DNA of 64,000 nucleotides from Plectonema cf. radiosum LEGE 06105. GTDB taxonomy: Bacteria; Cyanobacteriota; Cyanobacteriia; Cyanobacteriales; Nostocaceae. Below, one piece after another: positions 43,085-54,000 of this stretch (positions are counted from its first letter, which is position 1; each line of letters opens with the position of its first letter). The notes beneath the pieces are model-generated. The model ran no database searches. It was not told the DNA's origin and saw only the letters and a list, made by a program, of their open reading frames with translations. The stretch lies in contig NZ_JADEWL010000019.1 in NCBI RefSeq assembly GCF_015207665.1, positions 1 to 64,000 of the forward strand, in the 5' to 3' direction. The translations under genes were made by a program, and so were the position numbers.

Positions 43085-46000
43085 TCAAGCAAATACAACG
43101 CTAGTATTTACATCCAAACCAGTGACACCATTTAGCATCGCTAATGTGTTACCAGCAAAACCAATTTCGGTATTACCATCAACTACATTTATTTGTAAAG
43201 TTGATGCATCAATACCCAAACTAGCGCTACCCAAAATACCAATTACATCAGTACCAATTTCAAAATCGATAATGGTATTTGCAGCTTCTGGTAATTCCCC
43301 ACTGACAATCCAGAATTGGTCAGCACCCATACCACCAGATAGGATGTTATCACCACCGGATTGTACATAGAATTGGTCATCACCTGTACCACCCAAAGCA
43401 CGGTCTTCTTTACCTAAGTAGAAGATATCATCACCTTCACCACCGGACATCCGATTACTTCCCATCGCATCGGTAGCATCAAATTCGTCATTACCAGTAG
43501 TACCGAATACTCTATCTCTGCTACTTACGTAGATAGTATCATTACCGCTACCACCATTAACACGGTTGTTACTTCCATTACCAAAGGCTAAATCAACTTC
43601 GTCTGCACCAGCACCCGCAAACAAGATATTATTCTGCAACTCTAGGTTGACCCCAGTGATTAACTCGTCATTACCATTAGTACCCGAAACGAGTGTAGGT
43701 TCAGTTTCGATTATACCTAAACGAGGATCTAGATTTAAAGGTTCGTCTAGTTCTAAGACGATAACTTCGTTGTTATCAATGTCGGGACCGCGACCAACGG
43801 AGAAGGGATAGTTATTGTCGTTTGCAACCAAAATGGTGTTTTCGTCAAGAACTAAAACATCTTCAATGGTGACAAAGGGGAAGTCAAAGGTGGTTTCACC
43901 ATCACCGTTTAAATCGTTGGGGTCTTGAATGTTCAATAAATCAACGATTTCTTCTTTTTCCACAAAGCCATTTTCATCGACTTGGGAAATGTCAATCTTG
44001 AAGATTTTCTTGAACTGTGCGGCATCTCCTTGTCCACCATCTCGTTCAATAACTAAGAATTCGTTGTCATTGATCGGGGTAAAGTCGCCAATGGCGTGAT
44101 TGGCAACTGAGGTAGGATAGTAACCAACTAAACCATTGTATGTACCTGTGGTCAAGTCAAATTCGTAGATGCGTAGGGAATTTGCTGGGTCGCCAAAAAC
44201 TGTACCTTCTAACAAAGGATAAGCTGTGGTGCGATCGGGACTAAATGCCATACCCTCGAAACCACGAGATGAAGCCAAGTTGGATTCCAAAATTAAATCA
44301 TCTACAATGATGCGTCCAGTTTCAGGAAAATCGGTGAAGAAACCATCTACACCTAATTCTGTCAGTTGACGGAATTCGTCACCAGTAGTTTGGGGAGTAC
44401 CATCGGGATTAAGGGTGAGAAAACGCTCTTCATCTCTTAAAGTATAAGGATGAATTTGCATTCCGGCATTATGCGCCCATTCTACGTAAGGACGAACTTC
44501 ACCTGTTAACTGAGAAGTAATAGAGGCAACACCATCACCATTTCCATCAACGGGAGCAGCTAAAGGTTCCCGTAATACAAAGCTGTTTTTCCAAGGACCA
44601 ACACCTTCAGCGTAGTTAGCACCGATGTAATTAAATACTTCCTCGGTAGCTAAATCTTGATAAGTAGTGTTGATACCAAAATCGGGAACGATGTCAACTA
44701 AATCGCCATAGGTAGCTCTAGCAGCAGCTTCATCAAAACCTTCCTTACTGAAGTTAGCAACAATATCGTAAGGAACGGAGAAACCACCACCATTTGGATT
44801 AATTTCAGCGTCTTCTACATCACCGAGGAGTTGAACTAGAGGTAAATTCTCTAACCCAGCAGCAGGCAGGAGATTGTTTTGCAGATCGATGAGATTTGCA
44901 ACTTCAAAAGACTGAATGAAAATGCGATTGGGGTCGGTAAAACCTGTTTCTTGCAAAGTCGCAATTAAAGGTTCTTCCAAAGAAAGACCTTGTTCATCAA
45001 AGAAAGTCGGATGCTTGGTTTCAGGATAAATACCTACTGTAAACCCATACTCAGACTCCATTTCCTGAACTAATTCAATTACTTCCTTGAAAGTAGGAAT
45101 TTCAAACAAGCCATCAAACTCATCGCTACGGAAATTACGAGATTGCACCGCACGTAACTGCTTGATTTCGGCTATTGTAAAATCTTCTGCAAAATAAGCA
45201 GTTATTTCCTCACCATCAAGCATTTTGGTAGATTGTCGCTCTGGACCAAATACCTCTGCTACATTTGTGGTATCATCTAAGATTGGTTCGTGACGCGCAA
45301 TTAAAACCCCATCGCTGGTAATCACCAAATCTGGTTCAACGAAATCAGCACCTTGGAGAATTGCTAAACGATAAGCTTCTAAAGTGTGTTCGGGGAAATC
45401 ACCACTCGCACCACGATGACCGATTACTAAAGGAGCTTCACCAGTTAAAGTATTGAAATCAAGGTCGGGATTTTGAGGAGAACGAACTTCTGACGCAACA
45501 ATCTTATCGCGTATGGGGTCAGCACTGCGAGCAAAGTCGGTGAAGAAACCGTCAACACCTGCTCGGAAGAACTGCTCAAACTCCTGTTGTGGTGTCTGAG
45601 GAGTACCATCGGGATTGAGGGTGAGATAACGCTCTTCATTCCGTAGGGTGTAGGGGTGAACTTGGAGACCAGCATCATGAGCCAAGTCAATTAATGGGAA
45701 TACTTCACCAGTCAGTTGGGTAGTAATTTGTGCAACACCATCACCATTTCCGTCAACTGGTTGTGCGAGACTTTCCCGCAGAAAGATATTGTTTTTCCAA
45801 GGACCAATACCATCAGCGTAAGTATTGATAAATTCAAGTACTTCAGCATTTGCTAAATCACCGTAAGTGGGGTTAGCACTGAAGTCAATTAAGTCAACCA
45901 AGTCACCGTAAATTGCACGGAGTTGTTCTTCAGTTGCACCAGCAGTGTTTACAACAAAATCATAAGGAACTGAGAAACCACCACCATTCTCATTAATAAA

Positions 46001-47179
46001 GTCACCTTCAGTATCACCAAATAGCTGAACCAAAGGAATATCACCCAAACCTTCTGCATTTAGAGATGCTTTGAGTTCAATCAGGTTTTGCACCTCAAAA
46101 GACTGGATGAAAATGCGACTGGGGTCAGTAAAACCTGTTTCTTGCAAAGTTGCAACTAAAGGTTCTTCCAAAGACAAATTTTGTTCATCAAAGAAAGCCG
46201 GATGCTTGGTTTCGGGATAAATACCAATCTGCTTACCAGTTTGCGCTTCTACTTCCTGAACTAGTTCAATAACTTCCTTGAAAGTCGGAATTTCAAACAA
46301 ACCGTCAAAGGAAGAGTCGCGAAATTGAGGAGCTCGCACCGCCCGTAACTGCTTAATTTCGGCTATTGTAAAATCTTCTGCAAAATAAGCAGTTATTTCT
46401 TCACCATCAAGCATTTTGGTAGACTTGCGGTCTTCACCAAATACCTCAGCGACATTAGTAGTATCATCCAGCAAAGGTTCGTGACGCGCAATTAGAACCC
46501 CATCGCTAGTAATTACCAAATCTGGTTCAACGAAATCAGCACCACCAGCAATTGCTGCTCGATATGCTTCCAAAGTATGTTCGGGAAGATCACCACTCGC
46601 ACCACGGTGAGCAATTACTAAAGGGTCTTGACCGTTGAGAGTTTGGAGATTATTAATATTAGGTGTCGCAATTGGAGCTTTTAAGAGTTTACCTGTAGAG
46701 TCGAAGTGAAGTAAATAAGGTCCAAACTCATCTCCAATCCAGATATCGCCATTTTTATCGATGACAAAAGATTCAATATCAAAATCCGCACCAGTTAATA
46801 ACCTTTCATTAGTTCCCTCATTAGTAATATCAAAGGGAATTAAACCATCGGGGTCAGAAAGTTGTACAAAACCTTCTACTTCAATAGAACCATCACCATT
46901 TTCTGTCCCAGCAAAGTTGGGATTAGCTTGGTAAAGACGCAACAAGTAATCAGCACTATTATTTTGACCGCCAAAACCATTATCGGACAAAAACCAGTAA
47001 GAACCATCTACACCAGGAGCAAACTGTACTCCACTAAAACCTTGAACTGGTTGACCATCAAAAGGACCAGTCCGTCCATTCGCAGAAATCGGTTGACCAT
47101 TACCACCATTAGCACCAGAGTCAGGTCCCTCAGCAAAAGTGTCAGCAGGTAGAGACGCAAATCCTGTTAGTTTAACCAT
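43085..47179 (-). CDS. Esterase-like propeller with two inserted GDPD domains and RTX C-terminus (paralogue 2)
   Basis: A 1364-residue paralogue of the next downstream gene with the same order of parts. The propeller N-part is at about 4-165 (GFSGVQFAP, IWIGDEFGPYLLHFDSTGKL). GDPD 1 is at about 185-585 and GDPD 2 at about 600-965 (both IAHRGASG or IGHRGASG, EPDLVITSDGVLIARHEP, GIYPETKHP). The propeller C-part is at about 970-1160 (SSRGFEGMAFSPDRTTAYPL), and the RTX module ends NTSVVFA. Start MVKLTGFASLPADTF is an ATG and matches the paralogue. It has its own terminator at 43005-43033 and a Pho-box-like site at 47277-47318, so it is probably a separate transcription unit. It lacks a signal peptide, consistent with type I export. 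Confidence 0.87.
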   Translation of the reverse strand: MVKLTGFASLPADTFAEGPDSGANGGNGQPISANGRTGPFDGQPVQGFSGVQFAPGVDGSYWFLSDNGFGGQNNSADYLLRLYQANPNFAGTENGDGSIEVEGFVQLSDPDGLIPFDITNEGTNERLLTGADFDIESFVIDKNGDIWIGDEFGPYLLHFDSTGKLLKAPIATPNINNLQTLNGQDPLVIAHRGASGDLPEHTLEAYRAAIAGGADFVEPDLVITSDGVLIARHEPLLDDTTNVAEVFGEDRKSTKMLDGEEITAYFAEDFTIAEIKQLRAVRAPQFRDSSFDGLFEIPTFKEVIELVQEVEAQTGKQIGIYPETKHPAFFDEQNLSLEEPLVATLQETGFTDPSRIFIQSFEVQNLIELKASLNAEGLGDIPLVQLFGDTEGDFINENGGGFSVPYDFVVNTAGATEEQLRAIYGDLVDLIDFSANPTYGDLANAEVLEFINTYADGIGPWKNNIFLRESLAQPVDGNGDGVAQITTQLTGEVFPLIDLAHDAGLQVHPYTLRNEERYLTLNPDGTPQTPQQEFEQFFRAGVDGFFTDFARSADPIRDKIVASEVRSPQNPDLDFNTLTGEAPLVIGHRGASGDFPEHTLEAYRLAILQGADFVEPDLVITSDGVLIARHEPILDDTTNVAEVFGPERQSTKMLDGEEITAYFAEDFTIAEIKQLRAVQSRNFRSDEFDGLFEIPTFKEVIELVQEMESEYGFTVGIYPETKHPTFFDEQGLSLEEPLIATLQETGFTDPNRIFIQSFEVANLIDLQNNLLPAAGLENLPLVQLLGDVEDAEINPNGGGFSVPYDIVANFSKEGFDEAAARATYGDLVDIVPDFGINTTYQDLATEEVFNYIGANYAEGVGPWKNSFVLREPLAAPVDGNGDGVASITSQLTGEVRPYVEWAHNAGMQIHPYTLRDEERFLTLNPDGTPQTTGDEFRQLTELGVDGFFTDFPETGRIIVDDLILESNLASSRGFEGMAFSPDRTTAYPLLEGTVFGDPANSLRIYEFDLTTGTYNGLVGYYPTSVANHAIGDFTPINDNEFLVIERDGGQGDAAQFKKIFKIDISQVDENGFVEKEEIVDLLNIQDPNDLNGDGETTFDFPFVTIEDVLVLDENTILVANDNNYPFSVGRGPDIDNNEVIVLELDEPLNLDPRLGIIETEPTLVSGTNGNDELITGVNLELQNNILFAGAGADEVDLAFGNGSNNRVNGGSGNDTIYVSSRDRVFGTTGNDEFDATDAMGSNRMSGGEGDDIFYLGKEDRALGGTGDDQFYVQSGGDNILSGGMGADQFWIVSGELPEAANTIIDFEIGTDVIGILGSASLGIDASTLQINVVDGNTEIGFAGNTLAMLNGVTGLDVNTSVVFA

Positions 47180-47276
47180 TAAGTTTTTCCAAAAATTCCA
47201 GTTTTAATTAGTTTTCGTAGCAAGAATAAAGCTTAGAATTAATGCTTATTAAGCTTGAATTTATGATTTCATATAT

Positions 47277-47318
47277 AAGTTAAAAAATGCATAGTAAAAA
47301 AGTTAACAATAGGTTATG
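47277..47318 (-). promoter_or_regulatory. Candidate Pho box upstream of GDPD paralogue 2
   Basis: On the minus strand CATAACCT-N3-GTTAACTT (47300-47318), each 7 of 8 to the PyTTAAPyPy(T/A) consensus at 11-bp period. A perfect TTTAACTT lies at 47277-47284, but out of phase by one base. The pair is conserved with the site before paralogue 1. It lies about 100-140 bp from the start at 47179. Confidence 0.5.
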
Positions 47319-47572
47319 ACAACTTTTTATGTCAGTTATAAATCATTGTTTTTATGAATACACATTAATCAAGACAGGAAACAGGGGATAGATAGTAATG
47401 TTTAACAAAATTTATTTCTGATTTTTTATTAAAAAAAATCTATTACTGCCATAATAGCAATATAAAAATATCGTAATTCTAACTTTAAATATCTGTAAAT
47501 AAATAATATTAGATTCTGATAATAGTAGTTCATTTCATTAATTATGATGGGTTTGTTTATTGCCAAAACCAT

Positions 47573-47784
47573 GTAGAGACGCGAAATTTCGCGTCTCTAC
47601 AACCCATCAAAACTAATGTGGCGGAGTACTAGTGGTCCACCACATTAATTTTGAATGGTTAGTTTTTCCCAAAATTGTCTAGAGACGTTATGTATAACGT
47701 CTCTACAGCACGTCGGTAGACGAACAAACCCCTCATAACTTATGTGGTGAACTACTAGTGGTCCACCACATAAGTTATGAGGGG
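47573..47784. repeat. Cluster of four perfect or near-perfect palindromes
   Basis: The cluster contains a 28-bp perfect palindrome of GTAGAGACGCGAAA type (47573-47600) and a TAATGTGG ... CCACATTA stem (47614-47646). AGAGACGTTA-TGTA-TAACGTCTCT follows (47681-47704). The longest is a 21-bp perfect inverted repeat with a 14-base loop (47729-47749 with 47764-47784). The second and fourth share the ACTAGTGGTCCACCACAT core. No ORF is credible. It resembles accumulated small non-autonomous elements. Confidence 0.7.
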
Positions 47785-47800
47785 TAATCAATGTAATATT

Positions 47801-47917
47801 GTAGGTTGGGCTGTTCGCGCAAGCGTTGCGAAGCAAAACGTAGTGGAGCCTCGGCACCCGCGTTGGGTTGCGCTATGTCCTGTCGGACAGGCTTCGCCAA
47901 CGCTTAACCCAACCTAC
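47801..47917. mobile_element. MITE-like element with 10-bp terminal inverted repeats
   Basis: A 117-bp unit bounded by GTAGGTTGGG and its exact complement CCCAACCTAC. It is more GC-rich than its surroundings, with internal GCGCAAGCGTTGCGAAGC and TGTCGGACAGGCTTCGCC segments. Elements with these ends are frequent in cyanobacterial genomes (general knowledge). No transposase is encoded. Confidence 0.5.
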
Positions 47918-47958
47918 GAAGAGGTATTTTAACTCTCAACTAGCAACTATCAACTCAT

Positions 47959-47995
47959 AAAAAAACACCTAGTCAACCGCTCGGTTCCCAGGTGT
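47959..47995 (-). terminator. Rho-independent terminator of the nuclease/5'-nucleotidase gene
   Basis: On the minus strand ACACCT...AACC-GAGC-GGTT...AGGTGT forms a stem with internal loops, followed by a run of seven T at 47959-47965. A second hairpin (ATAGTTT-A-TTCCTC / GAGGAA-C-AAACTAT, 48012-48042) lies just before it. Both are within 100 bp of the stop at 48057. Confidence 0.7.
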
Positions 47996-48056
47996 CAATA
48001 CTTGAGATGAGATAGTTTATTCCTCACTGAGGAACAAACTATATTCAAGCTTTTAA

Positions 48057-51000
48057 TTAACTAAAAACAACGCTGTTGCTGACATTGAAACCAGTAACAT
48101 TATTGAGAATAGCTAATGTGTTACCAGCAAAACCAATTTCGGTATTACCATCAACTACATTCAATTCTAAAGTTGATGCATCAATACCCAAATCAGCGCT
48201 ACCCAAAATACCAATTACATCAGTACCAATTTCAAAGTCAATGATGGTATTTGCAGCTTCGGGTAATTCCGCACTGACAATCCAGAATTGGTCTGCACCT
48301 TGACCGCCAGATAGGATGTTATCACCACCGGATTGTACGAAGAATTTATCATCACCTGCACCACCCAAAGCGCGGTCATTCATTCCCAGGAAGAAGATAT
48401 CATCACCTTCACCACCGGACATCCGATTACCACCCATACCTTCGGTAGCATCGAATTCGTCATTACCAACACCACCGAAAACTCTATCTTGACGAGAGAC
48501 AAAAATCAAATCATCACTGCTACCAGCATTAACGCGGTTGTTACCTCCTCCAAGAGTTAAATCAACCTCATCGTTACCAGCACCTGTAAATACAGTATCG
48601 CGAACACCATTAAATCCACCGGAACCTGCAACTAAATTATCATTTCCATTAGTTCCAGATATTAATGTTCCTGTATCTTCTCCTATTTCTAGGTCAGCTA
48701 ATACCGTATCTTCACGGAAAGCCAAATTCTGAATCCGGGTATCTTCTGCTGGTGGAACGTCAGCAACTTTAAATGCTGTCTCTGGAGTATTGAAATTAGC
48801 TAATAAGTACTCAGCAAATGCATCTTGTTCGGTACCGGAGTTAGCAAAACTAGATTGTCCGGGGTCGAATAAGGTGGGGTCAATAGCCGCGTCGATAGTA
48901 CCATTGAGGTTGAGGTCTGTACTCGTTTCCCCAATTAAATCAACTCGATTCGCAAAGGTGGGATTTGCTGTCACAAAATCAGCAAAAGGATAACCATCAC
49001 CACCACTAGCTAGGAAACCAAGGGTGACAATCCGAATACCCCGGCTTGCATCTCCTTGGATTTCACCATCTTTGACCAAAGCCTCTTTGACGCTACCATC
49101 TTCATTGAGAATCGCAGCGTTTTGAATCCTTTCTCCTGCGGGTTGGGTTGCATCAAAGCTGAAGGAAACACCACCAATTTGCGGGAATTGACCGGGGGTA
49201 GCACCTGGTGCTACTCCTGCTACACCATGTTCAAGAACTTGCTTTAATTGTTCTGGGGTTAGTGTAATTAAAGTTAAGTCGTTGTTAAATCTGAGCGCAT
49301 TTTGAGCATCTGGTTGAGAAATACCACCGTCAGGTTTCCCAGATAATTCGTTTCCTTCGGGTGGAAGTTTTTGCGATTCAGTAGCACCGGGGGGTGTGAC
49401 AATGCGTCCGATGTTATCGCGGATACCACCACCGTTTTTAATGGAAACAGCAACCGCTGAATCTAAACCTTTAACGTAATCAAGGTTTGCATCTGCTGTT
49501 AAGTTACCCAAGTTGGTTTCTTCAGTCCGGACACTAGCGCGATCGCCATTCAAGAAAACATCGGTGATACCCAATACATTACCATCTTGCGCTTGAATTA
49601 CTTCCCGTAAAGCATCGGTAATGGCTTTGATTTCTGGGTCTACTAAATCTTGAGCATTTAATGCTGCAACTCCTGCATCATCGGTAGCATAAGCACCACT
49701 GACATTGGGGTCAATACTATCAGTAATGATGTTACCTTCAGCATCAAAATCAACTACCAAACGACCAACATACTTGTAATTACCGTCAGTATTTATCACC
49801 GCAACTGGTTTACCGTCAGCATCGGTTTTAAGAATGGGATAAACACCTTGAGCGGTATCTCCATCTCGCAGACGGTCGGTTTCGTCTACTAAGCGAGTGT
49901 TGGAACCACCAGCCATGATGATGTCTACATTTTTGAGCAAACCAGCCAATTGTTCTTCAATTGCGATTTGCTGCATATGAGACAGCAAGACAACTTTGTT
50001 GATATCGGGGTTTGCTTCGAGTAGCGCATCTACTGACTTTTGAATTTCCGCAGCCAAAGCAGCAATATCGGTGGGGTCTGTGGGGAGAATACCGACGTTA
50101 CCAGGAGAAGAAATCCGCGCTAGTGTGGGAGTGGTTGCACCGACTACACCAATTTTCTCATTGTTAACGGTAATTACGGTACTTTTAGCAATTTTACCGG
50201 GAATGGTACTAGCTTCTTGACCATCCGCAGTTACTAAAGGAGCTAAATCCGCGTTGGGTGTAAAGTCGAGGTTGGAACTCAAATAAGGGAAATTCGCACC
50301 GGGATAAGCACCATCCGGAGCAAGTACCGAGTTCACAAAACCTGTACCAAAATCAAATTCATGATTACCAAAAGCAATCGCTTGGAAACCAAGTTCGTTT
50401 TGAATGATAATATCAGCGCGTCCTCTACCTTCTTTTCCTAACAAAGGAGCTAAAGATGGATCTGCTGCTGCGTTTAAGAATAAACCAGGAATGTAAGCGT
50501 CACCGGAAGATAAAAGCAGAGTATTTTCGTAATCTACATTTCCATCATTATCAGCATCTTGATTTTTCAACGCATTCAACACAGCACTAAAGCGGGGTGC
50601 GTCATCAAGTGCAGAAATACCTGCTTCTTGGTCTGCTGCGTGGAGTAGTTGTAGTGTGAAATTGGGAACGTCAATATTATAAAGTGTCGTTGTGTTGCTC
50701 ACTTCATTTGCAACTGCCAACACCGGATTACCATTCGGACTTTCCGCAGCGGAGATAAACTTAAATCCTTCGGGAGAAATATCACCTTCGGTACGAATGT
50801 ACTGGACAAATTTCGGTGCTGCGGGGTTGCTGAGGTCGTAAACCATAACACCACCACCAGCACGTTCTAAACCAACGAATCCGTAAGTCTTGCCGTTAAT
50901 TACACCAACGGTTGCAGCTTCTGGTTCTGGTCCTTTGTTGTCGGAACGGTTATCAAATTCTTCAGGGTCTCCGTCGTTAGCATTGAAGAATTCAGGAGTC

Positions 51001-54000
51001 AGTTCTGCGGTAATTTGTTCTAGTTGGTCTCCACTATCGAATACTAAATTACCTTGGTCATCCCAAATTGAGAAGGAACGACCACCAAAAGCATACAATT
51101 GATCGTAGTCGCCATCACCGTCTGTATCACCGAGGGTATTTGTAATTAGCAAACGACCAAGATTGGCATTATTTTTCAACTCCGCAGCATTGGGGAAAGC
51201 GGTAGGGTCTAAAATAACTGCATTATTGCCAATTCTGACTTCTTCGTTAAAAATGTCTCCCTCGTCATCATTAGGAGCTGGAAGAATGTCATCACCTGTG
51301 GGACGGATGCGTGCATCCCCTTCATTCGCGGTGAGGTAGTAAGTTTTACCATCAGCTTCAAAGGAAGCAATACTATCTGGTTGATACATCCCGAAGATGG
51401 GCCAGTTTTGGATGTTAATTTTACCACCACCACCGCTGCTGCCATCAACATCGCGATCGCTAGCATCTAGACCATTTCCTGGTAAGCTGTGGTCTTTATA
51501 ACCTAAAGGTAAAACATCTGTTACCGTCGCAGTCGCGATATCAAGAACAGCGATCGCGTTATTTTCTTGTAGAGTTACAAATGCTTTGGTACCGTCGGGA
51601 GAAACTGCAATGTATTCTGGTTCTAAATCTTGAGCAACTGTTGCACCAGGTCCAAAAATGCGGACTCCACTATCAATTAACCCTTGCTTTTGGTTATTAA
51701 AGCCAGTAAAACCAGCAGTAGTTACAGTTGCGTTGGCAATTCCACCAGAGATATCAATGATACTAATAGAACCTTCTGGGTCAATAGTATAATCTTCATT
51801 GGGTTCACCTTCGTTAGCAACCAAGATTTTGGTACCATCAGGAGTAAAGGTGAGCATATCCGGAAGCGCACCAACTACAACGGAACGTTGGAATACACCG
51901 TCGGTGTTGTAGAATGCAACTAAACCAGGGTCTTGCGGGGTATTGGCTTCAACTGCTACAGCTACGATACCATTTTTCACTGCAACGCTATTAACACCAC
52001 CACCAATAGTAGTGATATCAATTTCACCAAACTTTGTAGGATTAACTGGGTCAGTAATATCGATAATTTCTACAGTATCCCCAGTAGTGACGAACAAACG
52101 TTGGGTTGTGGGGTCATGGGCAACAATTTCTGCACCATTGCCAGTAAAAGTACTGATTTTACTGAGATTAATTTTTGGGATGTCCATGTTTTTAGGAATT
52201 GTTAAACTTGCAACTAATGGGTCGTGGTCACTAGCTCTTTGAGTAGTTTCCGCAAATTCAGAGTTTAAGTGTACGATATCCAACTCCGCATTAGCTAAAT
52301 TATCACTAACTAAAATATGATCCAAGGATTGGGAATTACCTTGGAAGTTGAAAGTGTAACGTTCGTTTTCTGGCACAGTTTCTGTTAAGTTTGTCAAGCT
52401 CTCTGCCAAGGTTTCTACAGGAGAGACAAATTCAAACTCGTTCAAGTCACCGACTACAACGATATTAGCGTTTGCGTCTGCTGCTAAAATTTCATCCACG
52501 TAACCTTTAACAGCTTGCGCTTGCGCTTGACGTTCATCAAGACTGCCGTTAACTGCAACTTCTTCTTGACGTTCTTCAAAAGGCTGCTGTACACCCAAAA
52601 TTGGAGCGCTACCACCTTTGGAAGAGAAGTGATTGTTAACAACCGTAACTTCTTCGTCGTTGAAAGTAAATTTAGCGACTAATGGTAAGCGACTACCAGC
52701 GAACGCATCGTCTTCAATTGTTTCAACTGAACCATCTACAAGACTTACGCGCTCTGGATTGTAGAGGAAAGCAGTCCGAATATTTCCACCAGGTTGACCG
52801 CCGCTAGTATTATTACCAATAAAGGTGTTGTCGATAAAACTATATGTCGGACCACCATTTGCTGCAATTTCATCTACTAGCTTTTGTAAAGTATCGCTAG
52901 CAGAAGTTACACCATCATCCGCAGAACCAGTATTATCCTGAACTTCCTGTAAACCGATGATGTCAGGAGCTTTTAAGTTATTGACGATTTGATTTGCGAT
53001 CGCGTTAAATCTTCCATCTGCAATATCTGTATCCCCATCATTATCATTGGGATCGAGATTCAAAACGTTGTAGCTAGCAACTGTCAGCTTATCTGCATCA
53101 CCTTCGATAGTTGTGGTTTTTGGTTGGATAGTTGAAGGAGTAACAGTAAACGGCTGAGTTGGGAAAATTTCAAAGTTACCGAAACTATAACCAACAACCC
53201 CGGTAACATCTCCTAATTTTGCTCCAGTATCTACTTGAGGAATAGTAAATCCTGGTAAAATTCCGGTATCTTGTTGAATTTGGACTCTTTCGGGATTAAA
53301 ATCATCGGGACTGATATTCAAAGTACCGCGTTGGCTAATTCCTGTAGCACCCGCACCATTATCTACAACCGTGAAAATCTCCCCAAAACGGTTGGTACCA
53401 GAAACAGCAACAGCATCTTTCGCTGTCACTAGCATTGCTTCTAACGACTCAAAGAAATCAATCCCATCGGTATTTGGATCGAAGCTAGTAAAAGCATCAT
53501 CATCAATATTTTCAGTTGGAGGAATTCTCCCACCTGCACCGATGATTGTGGCAGCAGGAAGCGCATTACCACTAGATTTGATAGTTATAACAGGATTTCC
53601 ACCAATTTGAGTTGTGGAAAGGTTGCCAGTGCTAGCACCACCAGGAAAGAATTCGCTAACTGTACCGCTAACTTCGATATCATCACCAATTGCTACTGTG
53701 GGAGCAGAATTAGTAAAAACAAAAATAGCATCGGAAGTTGCATTGTTATTATCTCCTGTAGAGTCTTGGAGATAAAAACCGTTAGTATCTACTGCGGTAA
53801 CAATCCCTGTAGTAGTTACAGATTGACCTACAAGTGGTGAAGTGTGAGCAGCACCTTGGATGTCGTAGATTGGAGTAATGGAATCTTCGGTACCAGTAGT
53901 AAAGTTCCAAGTACTGTTACCCGAAATTCCCGCAAAGTCATTTCCTGCTGTATCTTCAATAGCTCCCGCATCAATCTCTACATAAAAACTAGTTGAAGCT

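Noticed and set aside
47645-47857. A 70-codon minus-strand frame over the palindrome cluster
   Set aside because: It is made of inverted-repeat sequence and the MITE end, with no coding signature.
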